Assembly (NCBI GenBank): GCA_000727475.1
Contig: KL647319.1
Span: 993,189 to 1,057,188 of the forward strand
DNA from: Sarcocystis neurona
Taxonomy: Eukaryota > Apicomplexa > Conoidasida > Eucoccidiorida > Sarcocystidae
Length of the DNA: 64,000 bases
Direction of reading: 5' to 3'
The translations under genes and the position numbers were made by a program. The notes below the pieces were generated by a model. The model did not search any database and was not told the DNA's origin. It saw only the letters and a program-made list of their open reading frames with translations. Shown here in pieces: positions 33,101 through 41,924 of the stretch. Numbering within the stretch: position 1 is the stretch's first letter; every line of letters starts with the position of its first letter.

Positions 33101-35215
33101 CAGCTGCTACAGCAGAGGCAGCCTGAGCATGAGCAGCCACAAGGGCAGGAGGAGATGCACCCGCAGCACCAACTGAAGCAGTTGCAGGAGCACCGGCAGG
33201 GGGCAGGGTTGAGCGAATGGAAGAAGCAGCACTTTGAGAATGCGCTGCTGCGCGACCACCACAGCGGCAGCAGTCTGTGCCCTGGTAGTGACAGCAGCAA
33301 AGATCACCGCAGCCGCAGCAAGACGGGACACCACCACCAACACAGCGGCGGCAAGGAGCACCGCAGCAGCAGTAGCAGCATCAAGAGGAGAGGGGGTCTC
33401 GGGGACAGCACCAGCAATATTGGAAGGGACGTGAGTAGCTGTGTCAGTTGCAGGGCGGCTTCTGCAGGAAGCAGCAACAGTAGCGTGTATCCCTCTGTTG
33501 ATTCGTGGACCTCAGGCAAGACGTGCAGCAGCAGCAACACAAGTACATGTGAAATGCTGCGTGTACTCCTGAATTCACGAGCCTTAGATAGACTTGCAGT
33601 ACAGCAAGAAAGCAGCCAGCAACACAGCAGCATCTCCTTGACTCTTCGAAGTCTAGGCATTCCTCATACAGTCGAAGCAGCAGCAGGCCCTTACGTGTTA
33701 GATATCTTTCTTCACAACCTTTCATCATGCATAGAAGTGGATGGGCCCCTTCACTTTGTCGAAGACTTGCTGTTTAGTTCCGCTTCTCCCACACAGACTC
33801 CGCCGGAACGAGCACCAGCAGACGAGACAGGAGCAGCAAGTGGAACAGGAGCAATGGACGGAGCAGGCGCAACGGGCGTGACAACGACAGCCTCAGAAGG
33901 TGGGACGAAAGCAGCTCGAGGCGCGGCAACAGTAGATAAAACACAAACGACTGCAACGACACGAGCAGCAGCAGAGGCATCAACCGTAGCAGCGGCGGCG
34001 CCAGGAGCAACAAGAGCACAAGCAGCGGCGTCAGCTTCTTTGGCACCAGCAGGTACACAGACCAACGTGATAACCCAGCACTCGGGATCATGTGCGGAAG
34101 CAGCATCAACAGTGAGGAGAAAGGCCGTCGTTGCAGCAGATGGACAGTCAGCAGCAGCAGCAGAAGGACCATCAGCAGCAGCAGAACGAGGGCCAGGTGA
34201 GTTTGGATCACAAGGTAGACAAGTCTCTCACGTCGTTTCTTCATCTTCCTCTTTTCCTGTAGGTGGTGAATGCGGAAATGCAGAAGCAGCTGTTGCTGAG
34301 AAGACCCGGGGGAAATGCATGTGGGGACTACGGTATGATGCGAAAAGTAAATTAAAGCACCGTTTGCTGACGAAGTGCGGCATTCATGTGCTGCACGTCG
34401 CTTGGTTCGACTGGCCACGGCATCGACATAATCAAGAGGCTGCGCTGCTGCAGCTGCTGCAGAGCTACCGTCCAACAGCAGCGACGACAGGAGCACCCTC
34501 CACGCCTCCTTGTGCAGCGGCTTCTCTTCTCTTCTTCGACGAGCCGCAGCCAAACACGGCAGCAGGCAGAGAGCAAGCAGAACAGGAAGGAGAAGGAAAA
34601 GCGGAAAGAGCAATAAAAGAAGAAGAAAGATGTGCGCCTCAGTGTAACGGGGAGTCAAGGATTGCGTGGGAGACGCTACAGCAGCAGCGGAATCACGAGC
34701 TGCGGGGAGATCGAGCGGAACGGAGCAATTCTGAAGCAAAAGAGATAGTGGCCCCAGAAGAGCCGTTCCGTTCACTGTCTGGGGAATCAGACGGGGAGAA
34801 GCTACGCAGCAGTGATGGCAACGGTAGCAGCAACGGTGGCGATCACTATTGCCGCAGCGTCACAGCAAGGAGAACAGCGGTCGACGGCGCAACAGGAAAT
34901 GGAGCCGCGGCAAGCGAGGCAAGCGTAAAAGGGGATGGAGCAACAGCAGACTGTGGAGCACCAGCGAAAGGAACACTGGGGACGGTGGCAGCAGCAAAAG
35001 GGACACGAGAGCGAGAAGCGGCAGCAGATAGACAAACAGCAGCAGGAGGAGGGGAGATAGACGTGTACAGGCAGCAGTTCTTGCCACTGCTTCTTATGGA
35101 GCGAGACAGTGCTCTGTGCTCTTCTCGTGCTTCTGAAACAGAGACAGAAGACGAAAAGGAGGAACAGGAGGGAGCAGAAGCATTGGCCGAGAGTATCTTT
35201 GCATGCGATTATTGA
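27146..35215 (+). CDS. RAP-domain protein with extensive poly-Gln/Ala/Ser tracts
   Basis: A single frame of 2,689 codons from an ATG in a favourable AAACATGG context to TGA. RAP domains are RNA-binding modules expanded in apicomplexans and usually found in mitochondrial or plastid RNA-processing proteins. The RAP domain is near the C-terminus in two parts: residues about 2170-2210 (VLDIFL ... SCIEVDGPLHFVEDLL) and about 2392-2425 (LRYDAKSKLKHRLL ... GIHVLHVAWFDW). Between them is an Ala/Thr/Gly-rich insertion of about 170 residues, which includes a 66-nt in-frame intron candidate (34197..34262). Upstream helical repeats such as LVRLLHAAEELGLHAG (about 730), LLEACAKLQLV (about 1409) and LHACAKLQLL (about 1470) resemble the helical repeats that precede RAP domains. 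The N-terminus is Ser/Ala/Arg-rich with almost no acidic residues, compatible with an organelle-targeting leader. CAG repeats are read as Gln, Ala and Ser in different places. Confidence 0.88.
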   Translation: MVVFCGSCSNFDRMLSSFIFPSSSSSSSAAAAATLPASVHCMRRRRFAVLLQGSLVALQQQHHHVGEESLRQRQARFQQTRKQQQQQQQQNRDRRQEKTRDQKEQEQQEAWRRHERRQQQQKQATEHRSPLGRPMQQQHHHTHCRHRPLFQRASSSFLYSKRILCRSSFSAAAAAARSRLFFAARWCKAAAVAAASVSKLSVAHGTASSKAHAAAAAMHSTAAAAAAAALRRICIPPETAAASPAPEGAAAREADTAAADAAGTATEAAAMQKSEAGTEASVAAAATRAATEAAAHTAESIAAEATAASAVASAAGASTAAKIRAAAAAAPAAARGPAGKTPVPAAGTAPVASLGDSHAAAVSAATTARRPTAATEKWRRLVSGAAAAGSDEELQRQRAAAVAWASHILRSILSCSAVDWLRALLLLQRVSRLQQEQQIKLHLQAQQPQARQQEQHQQQDGDTPHTKTLLSEGKQKRQSIVGRAAPKDGVCRGTQLKTPPCVVSFDTVAAACATAASSALAEEKNTSLTQAYDSQCDSGNTRQCTRWHSSRRIELDLSDPPPHRSFLAAAAADTDYSGAARAAVAAGKDAAAGQTQAQTRASHCDAAAGESAPAAGGPVAAGAGPAAAGRENAAAGDGRESLLKSSATAFSAAAASKEKRLGSSWTQKQARQHLQQKPSFPFLQHQQEEDTALQQEKKTPFLLLEGGLPVRALLWRSSRFLWCLSPLQLVRLLHAAEELGLHAGLSSSSSTCHGSFVRSSSVSRRGSRTTCSSASNADSCSSSLSESRGSSMPREGNIKDKDSSISDTNDSKNSRGTQSSSNRRGGNSGNRCTSGNLVQSCWYPQVTLAATACAAAAANAAAAAAQETSSRACLLKQRQLLSPQQQRVSHQQQQQLFSEPQQPFCRQQQQQYRQPEPFCEQQQEESLPQQQQQDEETFPGPGKHRQQQQLHTQDQQQQQGQCPHTEQRKQVCDTQQRLRLLESPQRGEKTSHHQPEQQRFELQQQQEASFAKNQRQQCAPTQEGEMCFFLQKQRRQQQQYSGEVETRRLLLFVQQQQQLQMAPADWRSEVLGVLVVKLLEQPDALHIKALCMLAKYVSRQRLAAPFLCSAAAAATTAAATAKTAAAAMAAAAAATRALAPASAVGIATATGAAPPLSATECCDSTARFASSSAVAAEAAYSQLFFSPEGLSRRIRRDVLLLMHLLLQSALRQLTQKAELRRQRSLKARTAAAASEEAAAAATVAGGKRATSAAEEETAALPTRGSATRETAGATAAAATVGATVATKKEESTSAARGEVAAALPPSSAPNAAGLWGDFACGCSPRSATAVAAGTLQCSSRGAASAAASKVLTPPAAVPASLACVPAATPAVSCFWGPAHAPGVAPSFSCAAALAAAAAGRTHERDVLPLLEACAKLQLVSLQQQKHQQPKAGENEHQDEEEQQQYVYSRLLLLVAPSLLRSSSLLNISKALHACAKLQLLDRSHEPAACGADAPAAGAEATTVAAQEETATEKRAAAKVAQKVEMQGSDAVEEDLPGAEEEETGAAEATDADALAAKAVRKEEAARRQGKPAATEKEPTEEDEGAVTKGTKKQKPMPVVRGDGKKTSLSSEQAAEQEPQQKAKTQNKDGGELRAETAIHQVLLLLQRLAQPREFEMLLFAEQQPAAAQVALGQIITAMLLPSPYPPSVRALASSSRSHSSNSISRATTLYHLKLLREQVLINALDAAARHTQWQSASSRSSREATAGAAATVTTQHHTTTSKEGEEAASMPSAEAMRFPGGEAATAKATTATVSAAASTPAAAGATSAAVAAARTLSASRNGEQSVRSCSVDLLLPASAAKTKLAGLSGERKQELLLRATDEKGQQQQRSLSPWPHLVHDPEEQQPVRQPQTDKNVEEKEEENWLLPKGGHSPAAVRSHQHLHATGSRVHQARLGPVTPFLCRQLQTAAVAVAMEHPFVLAVLQQREQQQFQEQEQQRQEQQHALQLLQQRQPEHEQPQGQEEMHPQHQLKQLQEHRQGAGLSEWKKQHFENALLRDHHSGSSLCPGSDSSKDHRSRSKTGHHHQHSGGKEHRSSSSSIKRRGGLGDSTSNIGRDVSSCVSCRAASAGSSNSSVYPSVDSWTSGKTCSSSNTSTCEMLRVLLNSRALDRLAVQQESSQQHSSISLTLRSLGIPHTVEAAAGPYVLDIFLHNLSSCIEVDGPLHFVEDLLFSSASPTQTPPERAPADETGAASGTGAMDGAGATGVTTTASEGGTKAARGAATVDKTQTTATTRAAAEASTVAAAAPGATRAQAAASASLAPAGTQTNVITQHSGSCAEAASTVRRKAVVAADGQSAAAAEGPSAAAERGPGEFGSQGRQVSHVVSSSSSFPVGGECGNAEAAVAEKTRGKCMWGLRYDAKSKLKHRLLTKCGIHVLHVAWFDWPRHRHNQEAALLQLLQSYRPTAATTGAPSTPPCAAASLLFFDEPQPNTAAGREQAEQEGEGKAERAIKEEERCAPQCNGESRIAWETLQQQRNHELRGDRAERSNSEAKEIVAPEEPFRSLSGESDGEKLRSSDGNGSSNGGDHYCRSVTARRTAVDGATGNGAAASEASVKGDGATADCGAPAKGTLGTVAAAKGTREREAAADRQTAAGGGEIDVYRQQFLPLLLMERDSALCSSRASETETEDEKEEQEGAEALAESIFACDY
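34197..34262 (+). other. 66-nt in-frame intron candidate inside the RAP domain insertion
   Basis: The sequence reads CCAG|GTGAGTTTGG ... CCTCTTTTCCTGTAG|GTGG, a full donor, a strong pyrimidine tract and an acceptor. Its length is a multiple of three and it contains no stop, so the frame stays open whether it is removed or kept. If kept it adds 22 residues, mostly Ser, Gly and Val. Confidence 0.6.
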
Positions 35216-35829
35216 GCGGGACGTGAAGAAGAAGGAGAGGAGAAAAGTTGGAAGAAAAGCTGTCGCAAGCCCTGAGTGGGCTGCTGCAGTTGCAGTAGCC
35301 GCGTCGAGTAATCACCGGCGAATGAACCGCGTGCAGAAAGTGTCGCATTGAGGAGAAAGTGTTGAATCATTTTTGCAGATGACATTCCTGCATTTGTGTT
35401 TCTCTTCTGTCACTGCAAAGAGTTCTACATCGTTACATCTTTGTGCAGGCCATGCAGCCCAATTTTCTCGTATTAGGGACGCCTGTTGCTCCTCCGTATG
35501 TTTCGTCTTTTCGAGGAAGCAAAGATAGAATGAGACAGTCACTTGTGTATGATTAGACTTCCCATAATTCGTTCTGCGTGCGTGCGGATGTAAAATGCAG
35601 TTGCTGCTGCCAGCTCAAGTGAATTTCATGTACAGCTTATCTTCTGCCTCTTGTGCGCTTCGGAGTCTTTTTTCCACACCGCGCAGCGCACGTTCCCTTG
35701 CATTTGGAAGCTCTTCTCGCGGCGTTTCTGCTTGAAGGACTCAAGCATTGCCGTGTACGGAATTTCAACTTTCGGCCTTCTCTCCGTCCTTGACGCCTTC
35801 CTCTTTTTCTTTAGCTTTCCTAAATTTTG

Positions 35830-37630
35830 ATCTTCCCTAGTGGTTCTTATGTCTGTTTTTCTGGCCAGAACTCTGTTGTTTCAAGTGCTCCTTTCTTCCC
35901 CCGCTTCCCCATTCCCCCTCTCCCCACTTTGTCCTACACTTACGCGGTTATCCGCGTTCGTTCGCGTACGCGTCCTCAGTGTCCTTCTTCGCCTGCGCCT
36001 TCATCGTTTCCCCACTTTTTTTCGCCTCACCCCCGCCTGCCCGGCTTTTCCCTTCGTTTTCTCAGGGTTGCCGAAGTGCCTCGTCTCTTTCCGTGGTTCT
36101 GTATTTCCCAGCCTCAGCGCCTGGATGTGACCACCTAAGCACTACTCTTCCTTTCGGCAGTTGTCTCGCCCTTTTTGCATCTGTTTTTCTCGTTGCTCTC
36201 TGTACACACCGTGTGTCATCTCTTTTTACGCTTTCGGTTCTCCTCAACTTCCATTTTCCTCGAAAAGACTGAGCTGGATTTCGCTTCTCTTCTCTTTCTG
36301 TGCGTTTGTCTTCCTCTTTTCCCCAAGCACCGCAGCGAGCCTTCTCCGCTGCATTTCGTGCTTCCTTACTTTTTTAACATCTGACTCCTCCTCCAGTACT
36401 TCTCCTCTTTCGAGCTCCTCCCCTCTTCTTCGTGTTGTCCTCCGTCGGTTCCTGCATGCGCCCTTCCTTTCCTTCCGCTGTCTGTACACCGCACTGCCGT
36501 CGTCTTAAGCGTTTCCTGATTTCTGCTTCTTTCTGCAGCCCTTTCTTCTCCTGATTCTAGTTTTTTTATTCTCTCTCATCCTCTCTCGACATCTTTTCTC
36601 TGTGCAGGAGTGCCTTCACTTTCTTTTCCTAGTTTGGTCTCTTCCTTACGTCTACAGGCGCTTTCCTTCCCTTGCTGCCCATATCCATTGCTCTGCAAGT
36701 GACACGGGGTTTGTCTCGTTTGTTCGTTTTCGAGCACTCTCTCGCTCTACCGTTTTAGTCGTCTTTCTACGTTCCCTTCCCCTCTCTGCGCTTACACGCA
36801 CACTTCTTCCCTATTTCCTCGTGGCCCTGCTGCTTTGCTTCCTCCTGTTCTGCGTCCGTGTGACTTTTCCTCTGCCACTGTGGAGCGCATCTTCAACAGC
36901 AACGTCCGCTTCAGATGGGATGCCGTGTTGATATTCGTCCGAATGCTTCTCTCTTTCGGATATTTCTCCCCGCACGGCGCCTTCTCTCTTTTTGCGCGCA
37001 CGGATTCAGGCCTTTCTCTTCTGCGTGGTCCTCTCAGTCCCTTTATCTTTTTTCGTCTATTCTTTCTTTTCTCTCGCCTGTCTGTCCCTCTTCCTCTCTT
37101 CGTTGGCGTACTGCTCTCTCTTGCTGGCCTTTCACTTTCTTCTTTCCTGGGGAAAACGTGTACGGTTTCTTTCTTCTTTTCCACCTCCCTCTCCATTCAC
37201 TTTTTCTGGCTTCACCCCACGTTTTTCTCCACGAGATACTTCACCAGTAAACGTTCTCGTTGTGCCTCCTTTTCTCCCGCAACCCTACCTAAAAAAGCGC
37301 CTTTTCTCCCCTTGTCTCTTTCGTTTTTTCCCATCTACATCTTCCGTTGAAAATGTTTTGTCCTCTTCTTTTTCTTGGTTCTCCCTTTTTTTCGAAATTT
37401 TCTTCCGTTCTTCTCCCTACTCCTTTCCACCTTTTTTAATAGGACGTTTTCTTTGTTCCCGTCCACGTCAATCTCGACGTTCCTCTTATTAGACGCGAAC
37501 GTAATTTAGTGTCTTCTTCTTGTTCTCTTGCCCACCCCTCCTCGGCACATTCGTTGTTGCTTTCTTCCGTTAAAGCGGTTGCTCCTTGCGTGTATTCTTC
37601 CTCCCTTTTCCTTTGTCCTTGCCCTTCCCC
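35830..37630. repeat. 1.8-kb polypyrimidine tract between convergent genes
   Basis: The plus strand is dominated by C and T (CTTTCTTTTCTCTC, CCTCTTCC words). It is not a simple tandem repeat but has extreme strand asymmetry. It lies between the 3' ends of the RAP gene (35215) and the dehydrogenase gene (37640). Frames on the minus strand (Lys/Arg/Glu-rich) and plus strand (Phe/Ser/Leu-rich) are products of composition. Confidence 0.75.
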
Positions 37631-37639
37631 CCTCGTGTT

Positions 37640-40600
37640 CTACCGACTTTTCTTTTTTTCGTAATTGTAGAACCCTCGTCCGCTTTTCCTTCCCAGAAAA
37701 CCTGCGTCGACGTGCTGCACGAGTAGGGGAGCCGCTTTATACTTTCCTTCCCCCAGCGCTTCGTGCAGTACTCGCATTATCGAAAGACAAACGTCAAGCC
37801 CGATAAAGTCTGATAATTCCAGCGGGCCGAGGGGCACGTTTGTGCCGAGTTTCATAATTAAATCAATTTCTTCTGGGCTGCTGATGCCCTCCTGCGAGGC
37901 GTCCCCATCACAGGAACGCGCGCATCGTAGCAAAACACGTCGAGGGAACAAAGACACAAAAGAATTCATGTGTGGAGGAGCTTATCGAGAGGGGAGACGC
38001 GAAGAGGATAGGGAGGAAAACGTGAAACGCGAGAGAGGAAAAGAAGACGAGAGAAGCAGAAGAAGAAAACTGCGGAGCGGACTATGACAGAGATGAAAGA
38101 CAACGAGAGGGAAGAGGCAGAGAAAGAAAACGCAGCAGCGGGGGTAACGCCCCAGCAACCAAAGGAAGCGTAGCAACAAAAATGAGAGGTGTGGGGAAGA
38201 CTTTTCCTGATGTCCTTATGAAGAGTGACGGAAACTAGAGCTAGCCACAGGAGTAGGAAACGTGTGACGAGGAATTGGATTCGGAGGAAGAGGACGGAAC
38301 GACGGCAGGAGAAAGGGGTGAAGAAAAGGAGAAAAGCTCTGTCGCAGCGACGCGAGAAGGAAGCAACAGCAAAGTTCGTATGAAGAGGTAGGACGGAAAG
38401 GAAGTCAAGGGAGGCCCAGCTGCAGGAGAATCACAGCCTCTACAGCGGAAGACAGGGGAAGAGAGACACAGAGAAAGAAAGGAAATATATACGGAGCCGC
38501 AGCAGGAGAAAATTCCACGTGGTCGCTTGTACATGTATATGTACATACAGAGAAAGATATGCATGTGTACATTTATACAGACATTACAGAAGCACATATT
38601 TATAAAATCGCTCAGATATTTATATGTATCCGTAAAGAGAGAGGAAAAGGTAGACCGGGCAGATTTTGGGGCAGCATATAAGTGATCAAACACATCCTGC
38701 CTGTCCGGATCCGCACTGTTGTGACAATTTCATTTTGCTGCTGCTGCTGCAGTTTCACTGTGGACCGACACTGTGTTGCGTCCTCTGCTTATGTGCTGCT
38801 TCATACTCTTGTGCTGCATTGCTGCAGCGCCTCTCCTGCTGCGACTCTCTGTTTCTCGCGGTGCACCTACTTGTGTCTCTTCGTCGCGAGTGCTACGTCC
38901 GGGCCGAGGTGTCCGTACGCACAGAGCGAGGAGGGCGTACGAGGTGTCTGTACACTCGAAGCAAGTATTATGAAGTATCGTGTGGTACGGTGTGTGTACA
39001 CCAGAGTCAGGCACACGTTCTTCTTCCTGGCGACTGTACAGGCAGCTACCTGTTGTCCATGTTTTACGTGCCGTGCTGAGTGGGAAAAGCGGTGGGTGAG
39101 TTTGGGGTGTACATACCCCTCAACGGTTGACTTCCCGTCTTCTCTGCGTGGGAAGAGGAGGGCTGTGCCTTGTGAAATAGGCACTTCTGATGGAGTGCAG
39201 GGAGACATGTGCGGGAGTGTACGTACACTGGAACAGACGCACCTGTAAGGCCAAAATAGCTTCATTTAGGTAGGGCATGAGCAAGCGGTTGGCAATGAAG
39301 CCTGGACGATCTAGAGCGCGTGCAGTGACTTTTTGCATGCATGCCGCGAGGCTTTCCGTAGCCGTGAGAGTTTCCACAGAGGTACAGAGGCCAGGTATCA
39401 CTTCTACCAGAGGCATCACAGGGACGGGGTTCATGAAGTGCATGCCCACTACTTTCTCTGGCCTTTTTGTAGCCGCAGCGAGTTTTGTAATGGAAATTGA
39501 GGAAGTGTTGGATGCGAGCACAGCTTCTGGAGGTGTTGCCTCATCAAGATATCTGAAAACGGCCTTTTTCATAGTGACATCCTCCCAGACAGCTTCTATG
39601 CAAAATGTCGCTTCTCTAAGAAATGCAGGAACCTTAGTGCACAGCAGCTGTTGCTGCTGCTGTAGCTCTTGTTGCCGTTTGGTGCCTGCCGGGGAGCCGT
39701 TGTTGTTGCTTTTCTCGTCTGAAGAGGAGTGGCCGTCGTGAGGCTGCTGTGGCGGTGCCGTTGCCGGCGGAGTCACGGCAGCAGTAGCAGCCGCACCTGC
39801 TTCACTAAGTGCTTCGCCTTCTCGTGCAGCGGCGCAACGTGCCCCAGCAGGTGTTTCGGCAGCAGCCAGCTGCACGGCTTCTTTGTAATGGACGGGTGCA
39901 GCGGAGAGTACCGCAGCAGCAGCGGAGTGAGAAGAGAGGGACGCGGCCAAGAAGTTGCTGCTGCTGCCATAGTGTTGCGCGGCTGCTGCAACAGAAGCGG
40001 CACGAGATGAAGCACTGCAGGCTTCTTCGAGAGGAGGTCCGGCAGATGAAGGAGGAGTGGACAGCGAAGAAGCGGCAGACGATTTGCCTCTGGGAGGTGG
40101 CAGAGTAAAGACGGCTGCTTCAAGTTTTACGAACGACAAACGTTTACGGCAGCTGAGTGCCTCTTCCTCTGTCAACCGCCCGCGAGCAACCTCTTTTCTG
40201 AAGTATGCTACTGCTGCGGTTTGCGCCTGCTGCAGCTGTAAATGTGAGGTATCCATCACGACGACAGTGGAGCGACGCAAGTGGCGAGCAGCGGTTATTC
40301 CTATGCCTGCTCCCATCTTGCCTGCGCCTACGATCGCGATTCGGGCAAACCGCTCATCAGCAAAAGGAGCACAGGGACGAGATGCAGACGAGGTGGAAGG
40401 AGACCCAGAAGGAGGAGAGGAAGAAAGACAAGCAGCAGGGCAAGAGGGGAAGCAAAAAGAAGAAGCACGGGCGGAGGGAAAGGGACAAGAAAGGGGAGCG
40501 GCAGAAGGAACGGAGAACGGGAAGGGCGCGACAAGAGAGAAGGCAGGAAGTGGAGCACTTGAAGGAAAAGAGGACGAAGAATTTAAAGACGAAGAAGAAG

Positions 40601-41924
40601 AAAACGAAGAAGACAAAGGAAGGGTAGGAAAAGATGCCGAAGAAGGATTCAACAAAGTGGAATAAGAGCACGCATGAGAACAGGAGGAAGCAGGAGGAGA
40701 AGAAAATGCGGAGGACGTGCAGAGGGTGACAGCAGCAACAGAGGCACTCGCAGCAGGAAAGGAGCGAGGGGTGCTGCCAGCGAGAGGCAAATAAGGAGTA
40801 TCAGCAACGACAGAGTCAAGAGGTAGAGCAGCAGCAGTGAGAGCAACCGGAGAGGCAGTCGATAGAGAGGCGGCAGCGGCTGCAGAAAGAGGCGCCGCAG
40901 CAGGTGAGAAAGGATTGACAGCTGTGGTGGGGCAAGGGACGCGGGAAAGGGCGCGAGGACGGAGAGGGAAGGCTGCTGGCAGAGCAGTAGTACTATAGCT
41001 AGAAGGTGCAGAAACGGTTAGGGGAGCCGCGAGAGAGAGAGCATGAGAAGGAGAAACAGAGGGGGCTGGAGTTGTGTACGCAGCAACAGAAGCAGCATCT
41101 GCTGCTGCTGTAGGTGGTGGCGAAACAGGTGACGAAGCAGGTGTGGCAACTCCTACAGCGAGTGAAGAAGGAGAAGGAAGAGCAATAACACGCGCAGAGG
41201 CAACAGCTGCGAGAGCAGCAGCGGCAGGTGGGGACGGACGGGGGGCAGTGTCAAGGGCTGCTTCAGCAGCAGGTGACGCAGGAGCTGCAAGAACACCAGC
41301 AGCTGCAACAGAGGGGGGAGCAACAGCTGAAAGGTTGGCAACAGCTACAGCAGCGGGTGAAGTGTTAGGCTGATGGGCGGCAGGAAGTGCTGCCGGCGTA
41401 GCAGCGGCAGCGTCGAGGCGAAGGGAGAATAAAGAAGAAGCAGCAGCAGACAAGAAGTATGGAGAGGCAGAGCAGAAGTGCAGAAGCAGGGAAGGAAGAA
41501 GAAATGAGGAAGTATGGGATGATGAAGAGAGAGAGACGTCAGCAGAAGCAGCACTCAAGAAGGGAAGATGACGCGGAGACCTGGCGCTGCACGAGAATAT
41601 GAAAGTCGAGCGGGAACATGAACCACCGGCGCACAAGGCACGGGCGAGAGGAAGGGACGCAGGCTGAGAGCTGATGTTAAGCAGAAGGCAAAGGGGATTA
41701 GCAGCGGATGCAAATAAAGGTGCGATTCCCGTGAAGAAAGAAGGGGAGGTACTGGAGAACATTTTTCTCACAATCAATGAACGGGTCAGAGGAGAGGAAG
41801 GGAAGTACAATGAGAACGAGGGGGAAGAGGACGAGTAAGGGAAAGCAGGAGACGAGAACAAAGAGGAAGAGGAGATCCTGAAAGTAAGGACAAGTGGAAG
41901 CTTTGGTGCACTAGAAGGCGTCAT
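37640..41924 (-). CDS. 3-hydroxyacyl-CoA dehydrogenase (3-hydroxybutyryl-CoA dehydrogenase type), two exons
   Basis: Oxidises L-3-hydroxyacyl-CoA to 3-ketoacyl-CoA with NAD+. Exon 1 is 39243..41924 (donor TTACAG|GTGCGT) and exon 2 is 37640..37891 (acceptor CGCCTCGCAG); both junctions are phase 0, total about 977 residues. The Rossmann NAD site IAIVGAGKMGAGIG is near residue 527, with an acidic residue ending the next strand (VVVMDTS). The catalytic set is visible: Ser in LASNTSSISI (about 803), His and Glu in GMHFMNPVPVMPLVEV (about 828-840), and Asn in PGFIANRLL. The C-terminal domain has EEIDLIMKLGTNVPLGPLEL, GLD and GRKSGRGFYNY. Oddities are a Ser/Pro/Ala-rich N-terminal extension of about 520 residues and a 150-residue Ser/Ala/Gln insertion (about 605-760) inside the NAD domain. 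The C-terminus KKKSR is not a peroxisomal PTS1. The frame opens upstream with TTG; the first ATG, at 41924, was chosen. Confidence 0.9.
38890..39230. repeat. Cluster of palindromic GTGTACGTACAC-like elements in the dehydrogenase intron
   Basis: Copies at about 38907 (GGTGTCCGTACGCAC), 38941 (AGGTGTCTGTACACT), 38989 (GGTGTGTGTACACC), 39105 (GGTGTACATACCCC) and 39217 (GTGTACGTACAC, perfect). They lie within the 1.35-kb intron 37892-39242. The rest of the intron holds purine-rich sequence (37980-38500) and a short CATATA patch (38530-38640). Confidence 0.7.

Noticed and set aside
36792..37196. Lys/Arg/Glu-rich minus-strand frame between the RAP and dehydrogenase genes
   Set aside because: The residues follow from the polypurine composition; no conserved motif, splice site or start context.
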